NCBI GenBank assembly: GCA_018829775.1
Contig: JAHJTL010000015.1
Coordinates: 1 to 57,754, forward strand
From: Chloroflexota bacterium
GTDB lineage: Bacteria > Chloroflexota > Dehalococcoidia > Dehalococcoidales > RBG-16-60-22
DNA: 57,754 nucleotides
Reading direction: 5' to 3'
Every line of letters begins with the position of its first letter. Position 1 is the stretch's first letter. The notes under the pieces were generated by a model. It worked only from the letters and a program-made list of their open reading frames with translations. It did no database searches and was not told the origin of the DNA. Below are positions 1 through 9,680 of the stretch, in pieces. Both the position numbers and the translations under genes were made by a program.

Positions 1-522
1 CCCGATATCACAAACCACAAACACTCACCATCGACCGCAACCGGCTACCACCAGCCCCTTCTTATATTGGGAGTCCAGCAGTTCGACCTTTCTCCCTACG
101 ATAAGATACCACTAACAGAGTCTCAACTGCAGGTCAGTAGTTTTAGTGACCCCTGGTACAAGGACTACCTGGTAAAATCCGGTACGGAGGGCTTCTGGCA
201 TATACAGCGTCCGCGACAAGAAGAAAGGGCCTGGGTGCTCGTGGATTTAGGGACTGAGCAGGCGGTCCCGCTCCTGCGAGTAAAACCACGAACGGACTTC
301 GCTGAACAGATGTGGTTTGGATATACAGCAGAGCTGGAGGCCAGTAATGATAAACAGAACTGGACACCACTGGCTGTACTCGGTGTCCATCAAACGAACC
401 TCACCGACGATTGGTTGTATTTTCTGGTCGGTAATTTGCAGCCTTACCGCTACTATCGCCTCTCAGTGTGGGATATATATTTTTTCTCTATGGCCAGGAT
501 GGAGCTTTACCGATTCCGCTAG
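1..522 (+). CDS. Discoidin-like (F5/8 type C) domain protein, 3' end only
   Basis: The reading frame is open from base 1, so the true start lies outside the window. The TTG at 67 has no ribosome binding site and is probably internal. The visible C-terminal part has the look of a galactose-binding-like beta-sandwich: WVLVDLGTEQAV, a middle segment with ELEASNDKQNW, and the ending YRYYRLSVWD. These are typical of F5/8 type C (discoidin) domains, which bind carbohydrate or cell surface ligands. The family assignment comes from motif resemblance; the role of the missing N-terminal part is unknown. No partner gene is seen on the same strand downstream. Confidence 0.55.
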   Translation, partial: PDITNHKHSPSTATGYHQPLLILGVQQFDLSPYDKIPLTESQLQVSSFSDPWYKDYLVKSGTEGFWHIQRPRQEERAWVLVDLGTEQAVPLLRVKPRTDFAEQMWFGYTAELEASNDKQNWTPLAVLGVHQTNLTDDWLYFLVGNLQPYRYYRLSVWDIYFFSMARMELYRFR

Positions 523-612
523 AAACCTGCCTAAATGAAGCACTTTTCGTGAAACAATGAGCATCGCCTGTCTTTTGTCTACGGATTGGTAGGCTAACGT
601 TGGAACAACTTC

Positions 613-2058
613 TTATTGCTCCCTCACGGTGGATCGCCTTAGCCATCTCAGGCGAAATAAGCTAACCGCTACTTTGGCCGCTTCCCAGAGTGCCCGCGGT
701 GACCGGAAAGACCGCTTGAACTCCTGCCAGATGAACTTCGGCCTTAAATAAAATCCGCTGGTGAGCCGGTCTGCTGTCTCCAGCAGTTCCTGCTGCAACT
801 CCGGGCTGCGGGGGAGCGGCAATTCGAAGTACTTGGTCGGGTTCCTATTGAAATCGGCCCAGTAATCGCGCTTATAGATGCCTCCATCCAGCAGCTCCTG
901 GTAATACTGGGTCTTCGCCAGCGGGTAAAGAACATTGAAAAATAAGAAGTTGATGTTCAGCTTGTCCAGTTCCTTCATAAGGCCAGCCCTATACTCACGG
1001 GTCTCATTAGGGAAGCCCAGTATAAAATAGGCTAGAGTCTCCATATCATATTCCTTGCATAATCTGAAAAACTGGCTGATATGCTCGGGCGTGATACCTT
1101 TCCGCATGTAGCGGAGAATATCCCGGTCCAGACTCTCTACTCCCACATGCAGCCGGTTGCAACCTGCTTTTTTGAGCAAGCTAATTATCTCTTCATCAAA
1201 GGGATAAAGTCGGGCCCGTGCCCCCCAGCTTATCTTGAGACCCCGCCTTATAATCTCGTTGCAGATATCGATGACCCTCTTCCGGTTGGCGTTGAAAGTA
1301 TCATCAAGGATAAGGAGTTCTTTGATACCGAGATTTGCGATTTCTTCAAACTCGTCAACGACACATTTAGCGGTGCGATAACGAAATTTCTTATCCTGGA
1401 TATCACAAAAGATACAGTGGAAGGGGCAACCTCTCGAGGTGTAGAGAGTTGTCATCCTTCCCTTGGAAATGACGCTATAATAGTCATCAAGATTTATCAG
1501 GCGCCGATTCGGAAACGGAATAGGATCCAGCACAATAGGAGGTTCGTCATAAGGATTCGACTTAATTTGCTTACCAGCAGCTCTATAATACAGGTTAGGG
1601 ATAATTGCTAATGCCTCCGGTTTTTCGCCAGCCGCTATGGCCTCAATAAGGAGAGGAAAGGTCTTTTCACCGAAGCCCGGCAGGGCGTAGTCTATCGCTC
1701 CCAGCTCCATTGTTTCTCGAGGGAAGTAAGTCACGTGCGCCCCGCCAACTACAATCTTGGTATCCGGAAGGACATCTTTAACACGATGGGTAATTACATT
1801 CATAGCATAGAGTAGCCTCGAAGTTACAGAAATACCAAGAACATCAGGATGGTATTCCCTGATGTACTCAATGGTCTCTTCAACAGAGAGTGCCGGGACA
1901 CTTACATCTAAAATCTTGATGGTGTGCATGGAGTCCACATCGGCAGCAATAGCCATCAACCCAAGGGGGGGATACCGCTCAAAACTCTTGATGTAATCCG
2001 GTGTAGTATATTCCTTTGTCTCAAACTCTTGTGGAATATTGGTAAGTAATATGTTCAT
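613..2058 (-). CDS. B12-binding domain radical SAM protein
   Basis: The 481-residue protein has an N-terminal cobalamin-binding-like Rossmann domain (about residues 1-150; VLGISVTSRLLY and KIVVGGAHVTYFP). A radical SAM domain follows, with the CxxxCxxC cluster motif at C211, C215 and C218 (RGCPFHCIFC). GVESLDRDILRYMRKG and YFILGFPNET are typical later radical SAM strands. Family members carry out methylation or other radical chemistry on lipids, cofactors or natural products; the substrate here cannot be read from sequence. It stands alone, divergent from the gene at 2329. The ATG follows a weak leader. The family call is firm, the function open. Confidence 0.85.
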   Translation of the reverse strand: MNILLTNIPQEFETKEYTTPDYIKSFERYPPLGLMAIAADVDSMHTIKILDVSVPALSVEETIEYIREYHPDVLGISVTSRLLYAMNVITHRVKDVLPDTKIVVGGAHVTYFPRETMELGAIDYALPGFGEKTFPLLIEAIAAGEKPEALAIIPNLYYRAAGKQIKSNPYDEPPIVLDPIPFPNRRLINLDDYYSVISKGRMTTLYTSRGCPFHCIFCDIQDKKFRYRTAKCVVDEFEEIANLGIKELLILDDTFNANRKRVIDICNEIIRRGLKISWGARARLYPFDEEIISLLKKAGCNRLHVGVESLDRDILRYMRKGITPEHISQFFRLCKEYDMETLAYFILGFPNETREYRAGLMKELDKLNINFLFFNVLYPLAKTQYYQELLDGGIYKRDYWADFNRNPTKYFELPLPRSPELQQELLETADRLTSGFYLRPKFIWQEFKRSFRSPRALWEAAKVAVSLFRLRWLRRSTVREQ

Positions 2059-2328
2059 GGTGCACTTTCAATCCAAACAGAAAACATACTTAAATTTTAA
2101 ATGACTTTTGACATTTTATCAACCAATTGGCATCCAGAAAATTTCAAATTAACATTTTAAAAAGTCTAACTCATATAATACAAAATGCCCGCTTGTTATC
2201 CCTTCACAATCACCTGACTTATCGGTAGAATAGAGAAAAGCCATGATGTCTTGCAAAAGATGGTTAATCCTCGCTTATAATATCGAATATACCCAATCTA
2301 TACTGGCCAATAGACTAATTATTCAATT

Positions 2329-2838
2329 ATGAAACCTCAACATCATGCCTTAATTGGCGGCACAGTTGCCCTGGCCCTTACACCGGCACTCGGTGTGAAC
2401 AGCGCTGTCTTCTGGGTTTCCTCAGTTCTCATTGATGGTGACCATTACGTAGATTACGTCTACCGTAACGGTTTTAAGGACTATAGTATAAAGCGTATGT
2501 TTGAATTCCATGATCTTCTCTCCGAGAGAGGAAAGGAGCCTGACTTCCTGAGTCTCAACCTGATGCACACTGCAGAGTTCATCCTCTTAATGTCGGTTGC
2601 AGCGGCAATAACCGGCTGGACGTGGCTGATAGCCATGCTGGGAGGGATACTATTGCATATGTTACTTGACTTGTTTTATATGTACCGGCATGGTCAACTG
2701 TTCAAGAGGGCCCTCTCAATCATTGAATACTTTGTCAGGTGGCGTCGCATGAAAAGACAGGGATTACGCCCTGAATTACATTATCAATCGGTTCTTGAAT
2801 CTATGTTTGGTCGCCAAGACCGGTCGAAAACCAGATAA
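2329..2838 (+). CDS. Small integral membrane protein, metal-dependent hydrolase-like
   Basis: This 169-residue protein begins with a hydrophobic segment and has two more near residues 80-115. It carries IDGDHYVDYV near residues 35-44 and LLHMLLDLFYMYRHG near 105-120. His and Asp motifs at membrane edges resemble the YdjM/LexA-regulated and DUF457-type family annotated as membrane-bound metal-dependent hydrolases. That similarity is motif-level only. The ribosome binding site is weak. It sits between two genes on the other strand and shows no operon. A basic C-terminal tail (RWRRMKRQG) would lie in the cytoplasm. Confidence 0.6.
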   Translation: MKPQHHALIGGTVALALTPALGVNSAVFWVSSVLIDGDHYVDYVYRNGFKDYSIKRMFEFHDLLSERGKEPDFLSLNLMHTAEFILLMSVAAAITGWTWLIAMLGGILLHMLLDLFYMYRHGQLFKRALSIIEYFVRWRRMKRQGLRPELHYQSVLESMFGRQDRSKTR

Positions 2839-2912
2839 CCCAGATTGGTGATCAAGATTAAAAGGTTACCCCCCCAGCAGTACTCAGTTGATTTCACCAT
2901 AGCCGGTAAGAA

Positions 2913-4397
2913 TTATGCTCCTTTATTGATTAATAGATAAGTCCTGTTATTGACTTTTATCAGGTCATTGTTTTCCACTGCTTCAGATGTATATATTATG
3001 GTTATTCCCTCTTTTAGTAACCATGAAGTGTCTTTAGACCCGGTTTCCAAGAATTCCATTGCCGAGCGACCTTTGGCATGGAAGTTGGGAGCCACCTCAG
3101 CAGTGTAAGCAAATTTTTTCGTTATCGCCGCAAATGGCCAGGCCTCGTGAGTGTCCAGAATACCAATCCGGTACGACGGCGGCACATACTCCCCAATCCA
3201 TAAGAATTCCTGATACATCTCGTCATCAATCACGTGATAATAATCTCCCGAAAGATGGCTGCGCAGACTTAACATTAAAGCTGAAGCCAATAAGATACCA
3301 AGCACAGTAAAGGCAACGACAAGCGCCAGGCGTGGCCATTTTCCCATTCCTGATTTTATCCATCCCCAAACTGCGGGCAGCGCCACCCCACCAACCAGTG
3401 CCATCAAGACAAATGTGTACAGCCAGCCTCTTTCATAGATAATGTCAAGTCCAATGTAGAAATGCGGATATAGCTGTTGAAAAGCAAGTAAAGCAAGTAC
3501 CGCTGTAATAAGGGCTAAATCTTCCCGCCTATGCTTATGGAAAAGGATACCTACTCCAATTATAAATAGTACGATCGGAATATAGCCATATCCGGGCAGG
3601 GCATTGACAATGGGGGGCAGTGGCAGATGTCGCTCCGGATCTAATGCTTCTTTCACGACGAAGCCAAACGAATCCGGTGCCCAGAAAAACATCAAAGTGC
3701 AAATTATCATAATAAAGCTAAGAACTATGGCTACCTTCCGTATGCGACTCTGCACTTTCTGCTTGTCGAACAGCGAAAAAACCAGATGAATAACCACAAT
3801 CGCTGAAATAACAGCCATAGTTGGGGGATGGAGAAAAAGCAGCGCAAAGAGCAGCAGGAAAAGAAGAACTGGCCCCCGGATATCATTCATCAGCCGGTGC
3901 AGGATAAAAAGAGCCAGCGGAATGAAGGCAAGCCCCAGAGAAACCGGTACCAGAAAGGCCGGACCCAGGAACCTGATAGTAGTAGGGATAAGGCAAACCA
4001 AGAAAGCGGCTCCCAGGCCAAATCCCCTCCTCCTGCCAAACGCATAAGCCTGAAAGGCTAACATAGCAAAAATAAAGCCGGGTAAAAAACGAAATAAATT
4101 GAGCCATGAAATATCTGTAATCAGCCTTATTACACCCAGCAGAAGGTGGTAGCCCGCTTCAATATCTTCCGCCAGGACCTGTCCTGAATTAAAAGGGTCA
4201 GGATAAGGGAAATGACCGTTGGCTACCAGGCTTTGTGAATCCCCGTAGCGCCACCATTCATCGATGTGCAGTGGGTATATATAATCCAGATGGGGGATAC
4301 CGGCCATGAAAACGGCCAGCAGCAATATCAATACCAGCAGCAACCCTTCTATGACATTGTTTTGCCGCTTCAGTGGCAAATCCACGCTGTTATTCAC
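2913..4397 (-). CDS. Polytopic membrane protein, unknown function
   Basis: A 494-residue protein with about ten predicted membrane segments and a soluble C-terminal tail. The N-terminal loop contains HIDEWWRYGDS, in the place where GT-C type membrane glycosyltransferases carry acidic residues, so a role in sugar or lipid transfer at the envelope is possible. No catalytic signature is certain. Translation starts at a GTG 13 bases after the upstream gene (DUF1616 protein at 4411-5262), so the two are probably one operon. I do not recognise the family beyond this. Confidence 0.55.
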   Translation of the reverse strand: MNNSVDLPLKRQNNVIEGLLLVLILLLAVFMAGIPHLDYIYPLHIDEWWRYGDSQSLVANGHFPYPDPFNSGQVLAEDIEAGYHLLLGVIRLITDISWLNLFRFLPGFIFAMLAFQAYAFGRRRGFGLGAAFLVCLIPTTIRFLGPAFLVPVSLGLAFIPLALFILHRLMNDIRGPVLLFLLLFALLFLHPPTMAVISAIVVIHLVFSLFDKQKVQSRIRKVAIVLSFIMIICTLMFFWAPDSFGFVVKEALDPERHLPLPPIVNALPGYGYIPIVLFIIGVGILFHKHRREDLALITAVLALLAFQQLYPHFYIGLDIIYERGWLYTFVLMALVGGVALPAVWGWIKSGMGKWPRLALVVAFTVLGILLASALMLSLRSHLSGDYYHVIDDEMYQEFLWIGEYVPPSYRIGILDTHEAWPFAAITKKFAYTAEVAPNFHAKGRSAMEFLETGSKDTSWLLKEGITIIYTSEAVENNDLIKVNNRTYLLINKGA

Positions 4398-4410
4398 GTT
4401 ATTTTCACCA

Positions 4411-5262
4411 TCATGCTTTTACATTTACCCAGAGATACCTGACTTCACCTGACCAGCCTGCATCTTTATAAAGCCGGAACTCGACTTTCTGTCTTTTAAC
4501 AACCGGCTCTGGAGTAAACTCCAATTCCCCATGCCATTTCTCTTCCGGCGCCAGCACTATCGGAAATAACTCATACGTTTTGTTATCTTCAACAACAACT
4601 TCTATTCGATAATTAATCGCTTCATATTCACGGCTTACAATGCCAACCGTTACTTCTCCCCTCTCTCCCAGCTTTAGTTCCAGTGGATAACTATCGGCGC
4701 GGTTTTCAATTCCCAGTATGTAGAACTCGGTAAAAGGCTCCCTCTCTGGAGGTTTGGCCAGCGTGTAGCTGAGAAAAACGGCAAAGCCAATAATTGAACA
4801 TATAATTAGAATAATCAGGCTGAGGTGAACCCGGTTCAAAGACCTGGAGTAATCAATTAAATTCCCGCTCGGTAGCTTAATAGTAAAACCGTACCGCTCC
4901 TCTGGATGATATCGCCCGCGAATGTACCAGGTTATTGCTGACAGAAGTGAAATTAAGATAGAGATTGATATAGTGATTGAATAGAGTCCAATGCCCCAGG
5001 GAAGATAATTGAGTACCAGCCCGATTAGGACGATAACAACAATAGATAATCCTAGACTTAAGGCTATCCGATTGACGTGGCTAATGCTATCTTTTCTAGG
5101 GTAAAGCACACCGATAAACACATAGCCGGGGAACAGGATAATCAGAGGAATTCCCAAAATCACTCGAAGCCATGACAGGCTATCGGTAAACACAATCGCT
5201 AAGAATATGCCGATTAATATATTTATCATTAGTAGGTCGATTTCGACCCTTTTTCTATTCAT
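4411..5262 (-). CDS. DUF1616 family membrane protein
   Basis: The 283-residue protein has four membrane segments in the first 115 residues (including GIPLIILFPGYVFIGVLYP), one more near residue 155, and then a beta-rich extracytoplasmic domain (FYILGIENRADSYP, GEVTVGIVSREYEAINY) with an Ig-like appearance. This layout fits DUF1616, a family common in archaea and some bacteria near envelope polysaccharide genes. No enzymatic motif is seen. It leads the two-gene operon with 2913-4397. Start at ATG 5262 preceded by a purine-rich stretch. Confidence 0.7.
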   Translation of the reverse strand: MNRKRVEIDLLMINILIGIFLAIVFTDSLSWLRVILGIPLIILFPGYVFIGVLYPRKDSISHVNRIALSLGLSIVVIVLIGLVLNYLPWGIGLYSITISISILISLLSAITWYIRGRYHPEERYGFTIKLPSGNLIDYSRSLNRVHLSLIILIICSIIGFAVFLSYTLAKPPEREPFTEFYILGIENRADSYPLELKLGERGEVTVGIVSREYEAINYRIEVVVEDNKTYELFPIVLAPEEKWHGELEFTPEPVVKRQKVEFRLYKDAGWSGEVRYLWVNVKA

Positions 5263-5825
5263 GTCCTATGCACTCTTGAAAACCGAACTACCAAATATAT
5301 ACGGGTATTACATTTATCATTTATTTGATGCCGTAACATATTAGAGATTGTAGAATGTGCAATGTATAAAAGCAATTCATAGAACAAAGAATAAGAGAGA
5401 AATATCAGATACAATAGATATTGAAGTGGCCGAAGCAAAGGCAATATGCATATTGGATAGCGAGTACGTTCAAAATACGGCCACACTATGCATTTTCTGT
5501 GAAACGTTTGCCTTAGCGAATATCTTTCATATGTCTCTGGCAGACTTTTTATTTTTGATTTTGATTCCGGGCGTTCTGACTATACAATCGCTTGTTTTGT
5601 TACCTCCACATGGACAAATGATGTGTGCACGCCAATCCACCCTTGATTTTCAAAAATGAGGTATTCACGGTCACATAAATAGGTAGAATAGCACATTGAA
5701 AATCGTAAAAAAAAGATGCAACCTTAATACACGAATAATTTTGGAATAACACATTGGCCTTGGATAAACTTGGATTTGGGGAGGGTTAAGAAACGGCGTC
5801 CTTCCAGAGTAACGATACCCAGAAA
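5263..5825. other. Intergenic region without a recognisable gene
   Basis: About 560 bases, AT-rich, between the leftward DUF1616 operon and the rightward relic at 5826. Short open frames here (for example 5357-5659) lack ribosome binding sites and resemble no family. It must hold the promoter of the leftward operon, but I cannot point to convincing hexamers. Confidence 0.4.
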
Positions 5826-6035
5826 ATGACATCGGAAGATATAAAGCAAGCCGTTAGGAAAAATATAACCTGGTGGCTTCAACTCCGGGAGCAATGTTCA
5901 ATTTCCCCGTTGGAAGAGAGGTTTGCTGAAAGCGCTAGCTATTCTTCTGAGATATCGGATGAACTTCCTGCCTCAGTGCAGGAATCTTTCACGGGAGCAG
6001 GTACCCGGTCGCTTACGGGAAGGATAAGTGATTAA
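5826..6035 (+). pseudogene. Frameshifted N-terminal relic of a SAM-dependent methyltransferase (ArsM-like)
   Basis: One frame reads MTSEDIKQAVRK. Shifting frame at the A run near 5860 gives KYNLVASTPGAMFNFPVG. Shifting back near 5921 gives FAESASYSSEISDELPAS and then VQESFTGAG. Another shift near 6003 gives NPVAYG before a stop. The pieces join into a continuous N-terminal region like that of class I methyltransferases of the ArsM-like group, where ESFTGAGNP-type sequence precedes the SAM-binding motif. The motif itself and the remaining two-thirds of the protein are absent. At least three frameshifts plus truncation mean this is dead sequence. The joined reading is seen; the family name is from memory of the motif. 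Confidence 0.6.
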
Positions 6036-6050
6036 ACAGGATAATATTCC

Positions 6051-8318
6051 ATGAAATTTTTAACTAACCTAACACTTGGCAAAAAAATCCCCCTGCTAAC
6101 CACCATGGGTCTACTCGTTGGAGTAATAGTATTTAGCTCCCTGGGAATGAGAGCAGTGAATCGAGCCACGGAAACGATGCTCGAAGACCGCCTGACCACA
6201 GCTGGTTTAGTAGCTGACTACGTAGACGAAGCATTAGAGCGCGCTCTGTCTGAACTGGAGAATACGGCGCGGATGATTGACATCGATGATACAAAGGACA
6301 ACTTCCAAGCTCATATAGAATCTCTTGAGACGACTTATTCACGCTTGTCAATTCCTATACATAGCATCTATCTCATCGATGGAGCAGGAGAAATCCGCTG
6401 GAGTAAGCCGGATATCGCTTGGACCGATGGTGGCGAATCTTTTCACTTAAGCAGCTTTATCCAGACTATTAAGATGAAAGAAGCCAGTGTTTCAGGTCTT
6501 ACTACCGCGCCGGCCAAATCAAGCATCGGGGGATTTGTGTACCCGGTGAGGCTGGGAGAAACGGGCTATATTGAAATTATCGACCAGAACGGGATTGTCG
6601 TTGTCAGAACCGAGCCTGGCCCTGAATTGTCGCCCTTTGAAAAGAGTGACCACAGTGGTCGCTTTGCTGACCTGATACGAGCAGGAAATCCAACCCAGGG
6701 CGTCTGTCATACCTGTCACTAGGCCGAGCAAAGGGTTGATAGAAAAGACGTATTAGCTTTCATGCCACTCTCAAAGGCAAACTGGGGGGTAGTTATTCGT
6801 CAGTCGGAAGACGAGGCGCTCGCCCCTACTCGTGAACTCCGTCAAAATTTGATTCTATTTGGAATAGTATTGGTTACTGTTGCTCTTCTTTTTGTTGTTA
6901 TAACTACAAGAGATGTTGGCAGTCGGATTAGGCTGCTTACTGTCGCCTCTAAAAAAATAGCTGAGGGAGACCTGGATGGTCAGGTCGCTAATCTGGGCAG
7001 AGATGAGGTCGGCGTATTGAGCCAGACACTCGATGACATGAGACGAAAGCTAAAAACTTCTTACGGAGAGTTAAAGCAAAAAACGCAGGAACTGTCCTCA
7101 CTGCTTTCTGTTTCTGAGATATTATCATCTGCAATCGACTTGTCGCCCGTTCTTGATGCCGTTGTCGTAAAGGCAGTGGAGGTCGTGCCCAATGCCGACG
7201 GTGGTCTATTGCTCTTAGATAGCGATGCACATGGTGCCTTAGTGCTACGATGTATAATCGGTATGAATAAGGACGCTTTTCCTGATATTAATACTGCTCC
7301 TGGTAGTGCACCTGGTTCCGATTTGGTTTCAAAGTCAGAAGGTGAGGCGACAAAAGAAACAAGTGCCGTGGAAGAAGCAATTGATACTTTTCTTCGCTCG
7401 GAACCTTTTCAGTCTAAAGCGCAAAGTTTTATCTGCGGCAAGGTGTTTGAGCGGAACCGAGTTATAGGAGGTCTCGTTCTAGTTAATTTTAATGATAAGG
7501 AAGTGTTCTCAGAATCAGATTACCGCTTACTTCAGGCCATAGCCGATGGCATTGGTATCACTATCGAGAGAGCTCAGCTGGCCAATGAAGCCGAGGAGGC
7601 GAGGGCGCTGCATGAAGCGGACCGTCTGAGGTCCCAATTCATTTCTTCGGTTTCGCATGAGCTACGCACACCGCTAACGCTCATAAAGGGTTATTCCACC
7701 TCACTACTCCGTAAGGATGCTTCCTGGGAAAGAGAGACGCAGCGTGAATTCCTTCAGATTATAGACGAGAAGACTGATGAGCTGCGTGACCTAATTGATA
7801 AAATCTTACAGTCAGCCAAATTGGAAGCCGGTGCGGTGAAATTGGAAAAAGAGCCGCTGCTCATACCTCGGCTGGCTGAAAAAGTGGTAGAAGAGATTTC
7901 AACGCGAGCCAAGAAGCATGAGTTCGACCTGTCTTTTGCGCCGAGCTTCCCGGTTGTCGAAGCCGATGTCAGATGTATAGAACAGGTATTAAGGAATCTT
8001 CTGGAAAATGCTGTAAAATATTCCCCAGACGGCGGAGTAGCTAAGATATCCGGCAAGGTAATACGGGATAGGGTAATTGTCGAAATAAAGGATAACGGAA
8101 CGGGTATTCCTCAAGAATACCATGATAAAATCTTCGAAAGGTTCTACCGTGTGGACAGTAATTTGACCCGTGGTACTACCGGAAGCGGGCTCGGGCTCTC
8201 TATTGTTAAGGCACATGTTGAAGCTCACGGCGGTGAGGTCTGGTTCAAGAGCGCCGTGGGTAAAGGGAGCACTTTCTATTTCAGTTTGCCCTTGAGCGAG
8301 GGCTATGAAGAGGATTAA
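6051..8318 (+). pseudogene. Cache-heme sensor histidine kinase, interrupted by in-frame TAG and internal deletion
   Basis: The frame is continuous apart from TAG at 6720-6722 (codon 224). Order: membrane segment 1 (residues 12-30), Cache-like sensor, CHTCH heme motif at 219-223, amber codon, membrane segment 2, HAMP, GAF, HisKA (SVSHELRTPL; His codon at 7656) and HATPase (NLLENAVKYS, GSGLGLSI). The intact paralog at 38831 has Glu where the TAG lies. It also has about 30 residues more between VSGL and AKSS, which are deleted here. Two lesions argue for a pseudogene. The kinase half from ATG 6762 could still be made as a separate product. The OmpR-type regulator at 8340 is the natural partner, 21 bases downstream. 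Confidence 0.8.
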
Positions 8319-8339
8319 TAATTCGCTAAGAGGGGTGAG

Positions 8340-9038
8340 ATGACCAGGAAACCTAAAATATTACTTGTCGACGATGACCCACAGTTGATTAAACTAGTAA
8401 ATTCTAACCTAAAAACAGTTGGTTACGAAGTCCTGTTAGCTATGGACGCTCTTTCTGCTATTGATATTATCGATAGGGAAATGCCAGACATGGTCATACT
8501 TGATATTATGCTTCCTGGAATAGACGGTTACGGTCTTTGTCAGCGCATCAGAGAATTTACGGACATACCAATAGTTATGCTAACTGCTAAGGTGGAAGAT
8601 GCGGATAAAGTAAAGGGGCTAAAACTGGGTGCCGATGACTACATCACCAAACCCTTCAATGTAGAAGAACTGCTGGCCAGAATTGAAGCAGTGCTTCGTC
8701 GTGCCAAACCTTCTGAAGAAGCCACGGCTCTACGCAGCTTCACTTGCGGAGACGTCACGGTTGACTTTATGCAACGTAGAGTAACCGTTAAGGGGCAGGA
8801 AGTAGCACTGACATTGACGGAATACAAACTTCTATCTCAACTGGTGACCAATGCGGGGCGAATGATGTTCCACGGTGAACTACTGACGAAAGTCTGGGGC
8901 CCGGAGTACATAAATGAGCTGGAATATCTCAGAGCATATATACGTCACCTCCGCCGCAAGATAGAAGACGACCCACACCATCCCAAGTATATTTTATCCA
9001 AACCCGGTATCGGCTATATATTTACCAAGGCGATATAG
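8340..9038 (+). CDS. OmpR/PhoB-type response regulator
   Basis: The 232-residue protein has a receiver domain (ILLVDDDP; phosphoacceptor D55 in VILDIMLPG; TAK near residue 83; ITKPF) and a C-terminal winged helix of the OmpR type (LTLTEYKLLSQLV, LRRKIEDDP, IGYIF). It would bind promoter DNA when phosphorylated. It follows the broken kinase at 6051-8318 by 21 bases with a good ribosome binding site, so they formed a two-component pair. If that kinase is dead, this regulator is an orphan or takes phosphate from the kinase fragment or the paralog at 38831. Confidence 0.9.
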   Translation: MTRKPKILLVDDDPQLIKLVNSNLKTVGYEVLLAMDALSAIDIIDREMPDMVILDIMLPGIDGYGLCQRIREFTDIPIVMLTAKVEDADKVKGLKLGADDYITKPFNVEELLARIEAVLRRAKPSEEATALRSFTCGDVTVDFMQRRVTVKGQEVALTLTEYKLLSQLVTNAGRMMFHGELLTKVWGPEYINELEYLRAYIRHLRRKIEDDPHHPKYILSKPGIGYIFTKAI

Positions 9039-9186
9039 AGACAAGCGACTCTCCACGATACTAATTCACCTCACGCAATGTCTTTCCCCATTTACTTTTT
9101 TCACAAATTATTCATTCTGCAGACCAAATTTTCACGCCTTTTTTATCTCTTCTGGAATATTATGCCTGTAGCTGGACTGAATAAAA

Positions 9187-9645
9187 ATGCGGAACAAGAT
9201 TAGGAACAACCATAAGTCATCTATTATCGTGGCTGAAGACGACCAGACTACCAGTCGGTTGATTCGGTATAACCTGGAGAAATCAGGTGCTCGGGTTTCT
9301 GAAGCGCAGACGGGGCTGGATTGCATTAAGCTGCTAAGCCAGGCAAAGGCTGATCTCTTGCTTTTAGATGTTGGGCTGCCAGACTTCAGTGGTTGGGGTA
9401 TCCTCAGCCTCCTTAGGCTAACGGATTCAACGAGCGAGATGCCAGTAATAATCGTATCGGCAAATGCCCCCGGTTCAGGTTTAATTGAGAGATTTGGCCC
9501 CGATGATTATATTCAGAAGCCTTTTGATATGCGCGACCTGATTTCACGTGTTTCCAAATTAATCAATTCACGGGGCGTTTCAACTACACGGGAAATGTTG
9601 CCCGTTCCTGTAGGTATCAAAATTAGGAGAAGGGTCAGCGCTTGA
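9187..9645 (+). CDS. Stand-alone response regulator receiver protein
   Basis: A single receiver domain (152 residues) without an output domain: acidic pair E17-D18-D19, phosphoacceptor D61 in LLLLDVGLPD, and the conserved Lys in DDYIQKPFDM. The normally conserved Thr/Ser after strand 4 is in IIVSANAPG. A short basic tail (IKIRRRVSA) follows. Such proteins act as phosphate relays or bind partner proteins. It lies 150 bases after the OmpR-type regulator and just before the band 7 gene, so its partners may be either group. Confidence 0.8.
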   Translation: MRNKIRNNHKSSIIVAEDDQTTSRLIRYNLEKSGARVSEAQTGLDCIKLLSQAKADLLLLDVGLPDFSGWGILSLLRLTDSTSEMPVIIVSANAPGSGLIERFGPDDYIQKPFDMRDLISRVSKLINSRGVSTTREMLPVPVGIKIRRRVSA

Positions 9646-9680
9646 ACAAAATCTTTAATACGGAAGGAGAGAGGTGAAAA

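Noticed and set aside
5357-5659. 100-residue open frame in the gap before the methyltransferase relic
   Set aside because: No ribosome binding site, no family resemblance, and composition unlike the real proteins nearby.
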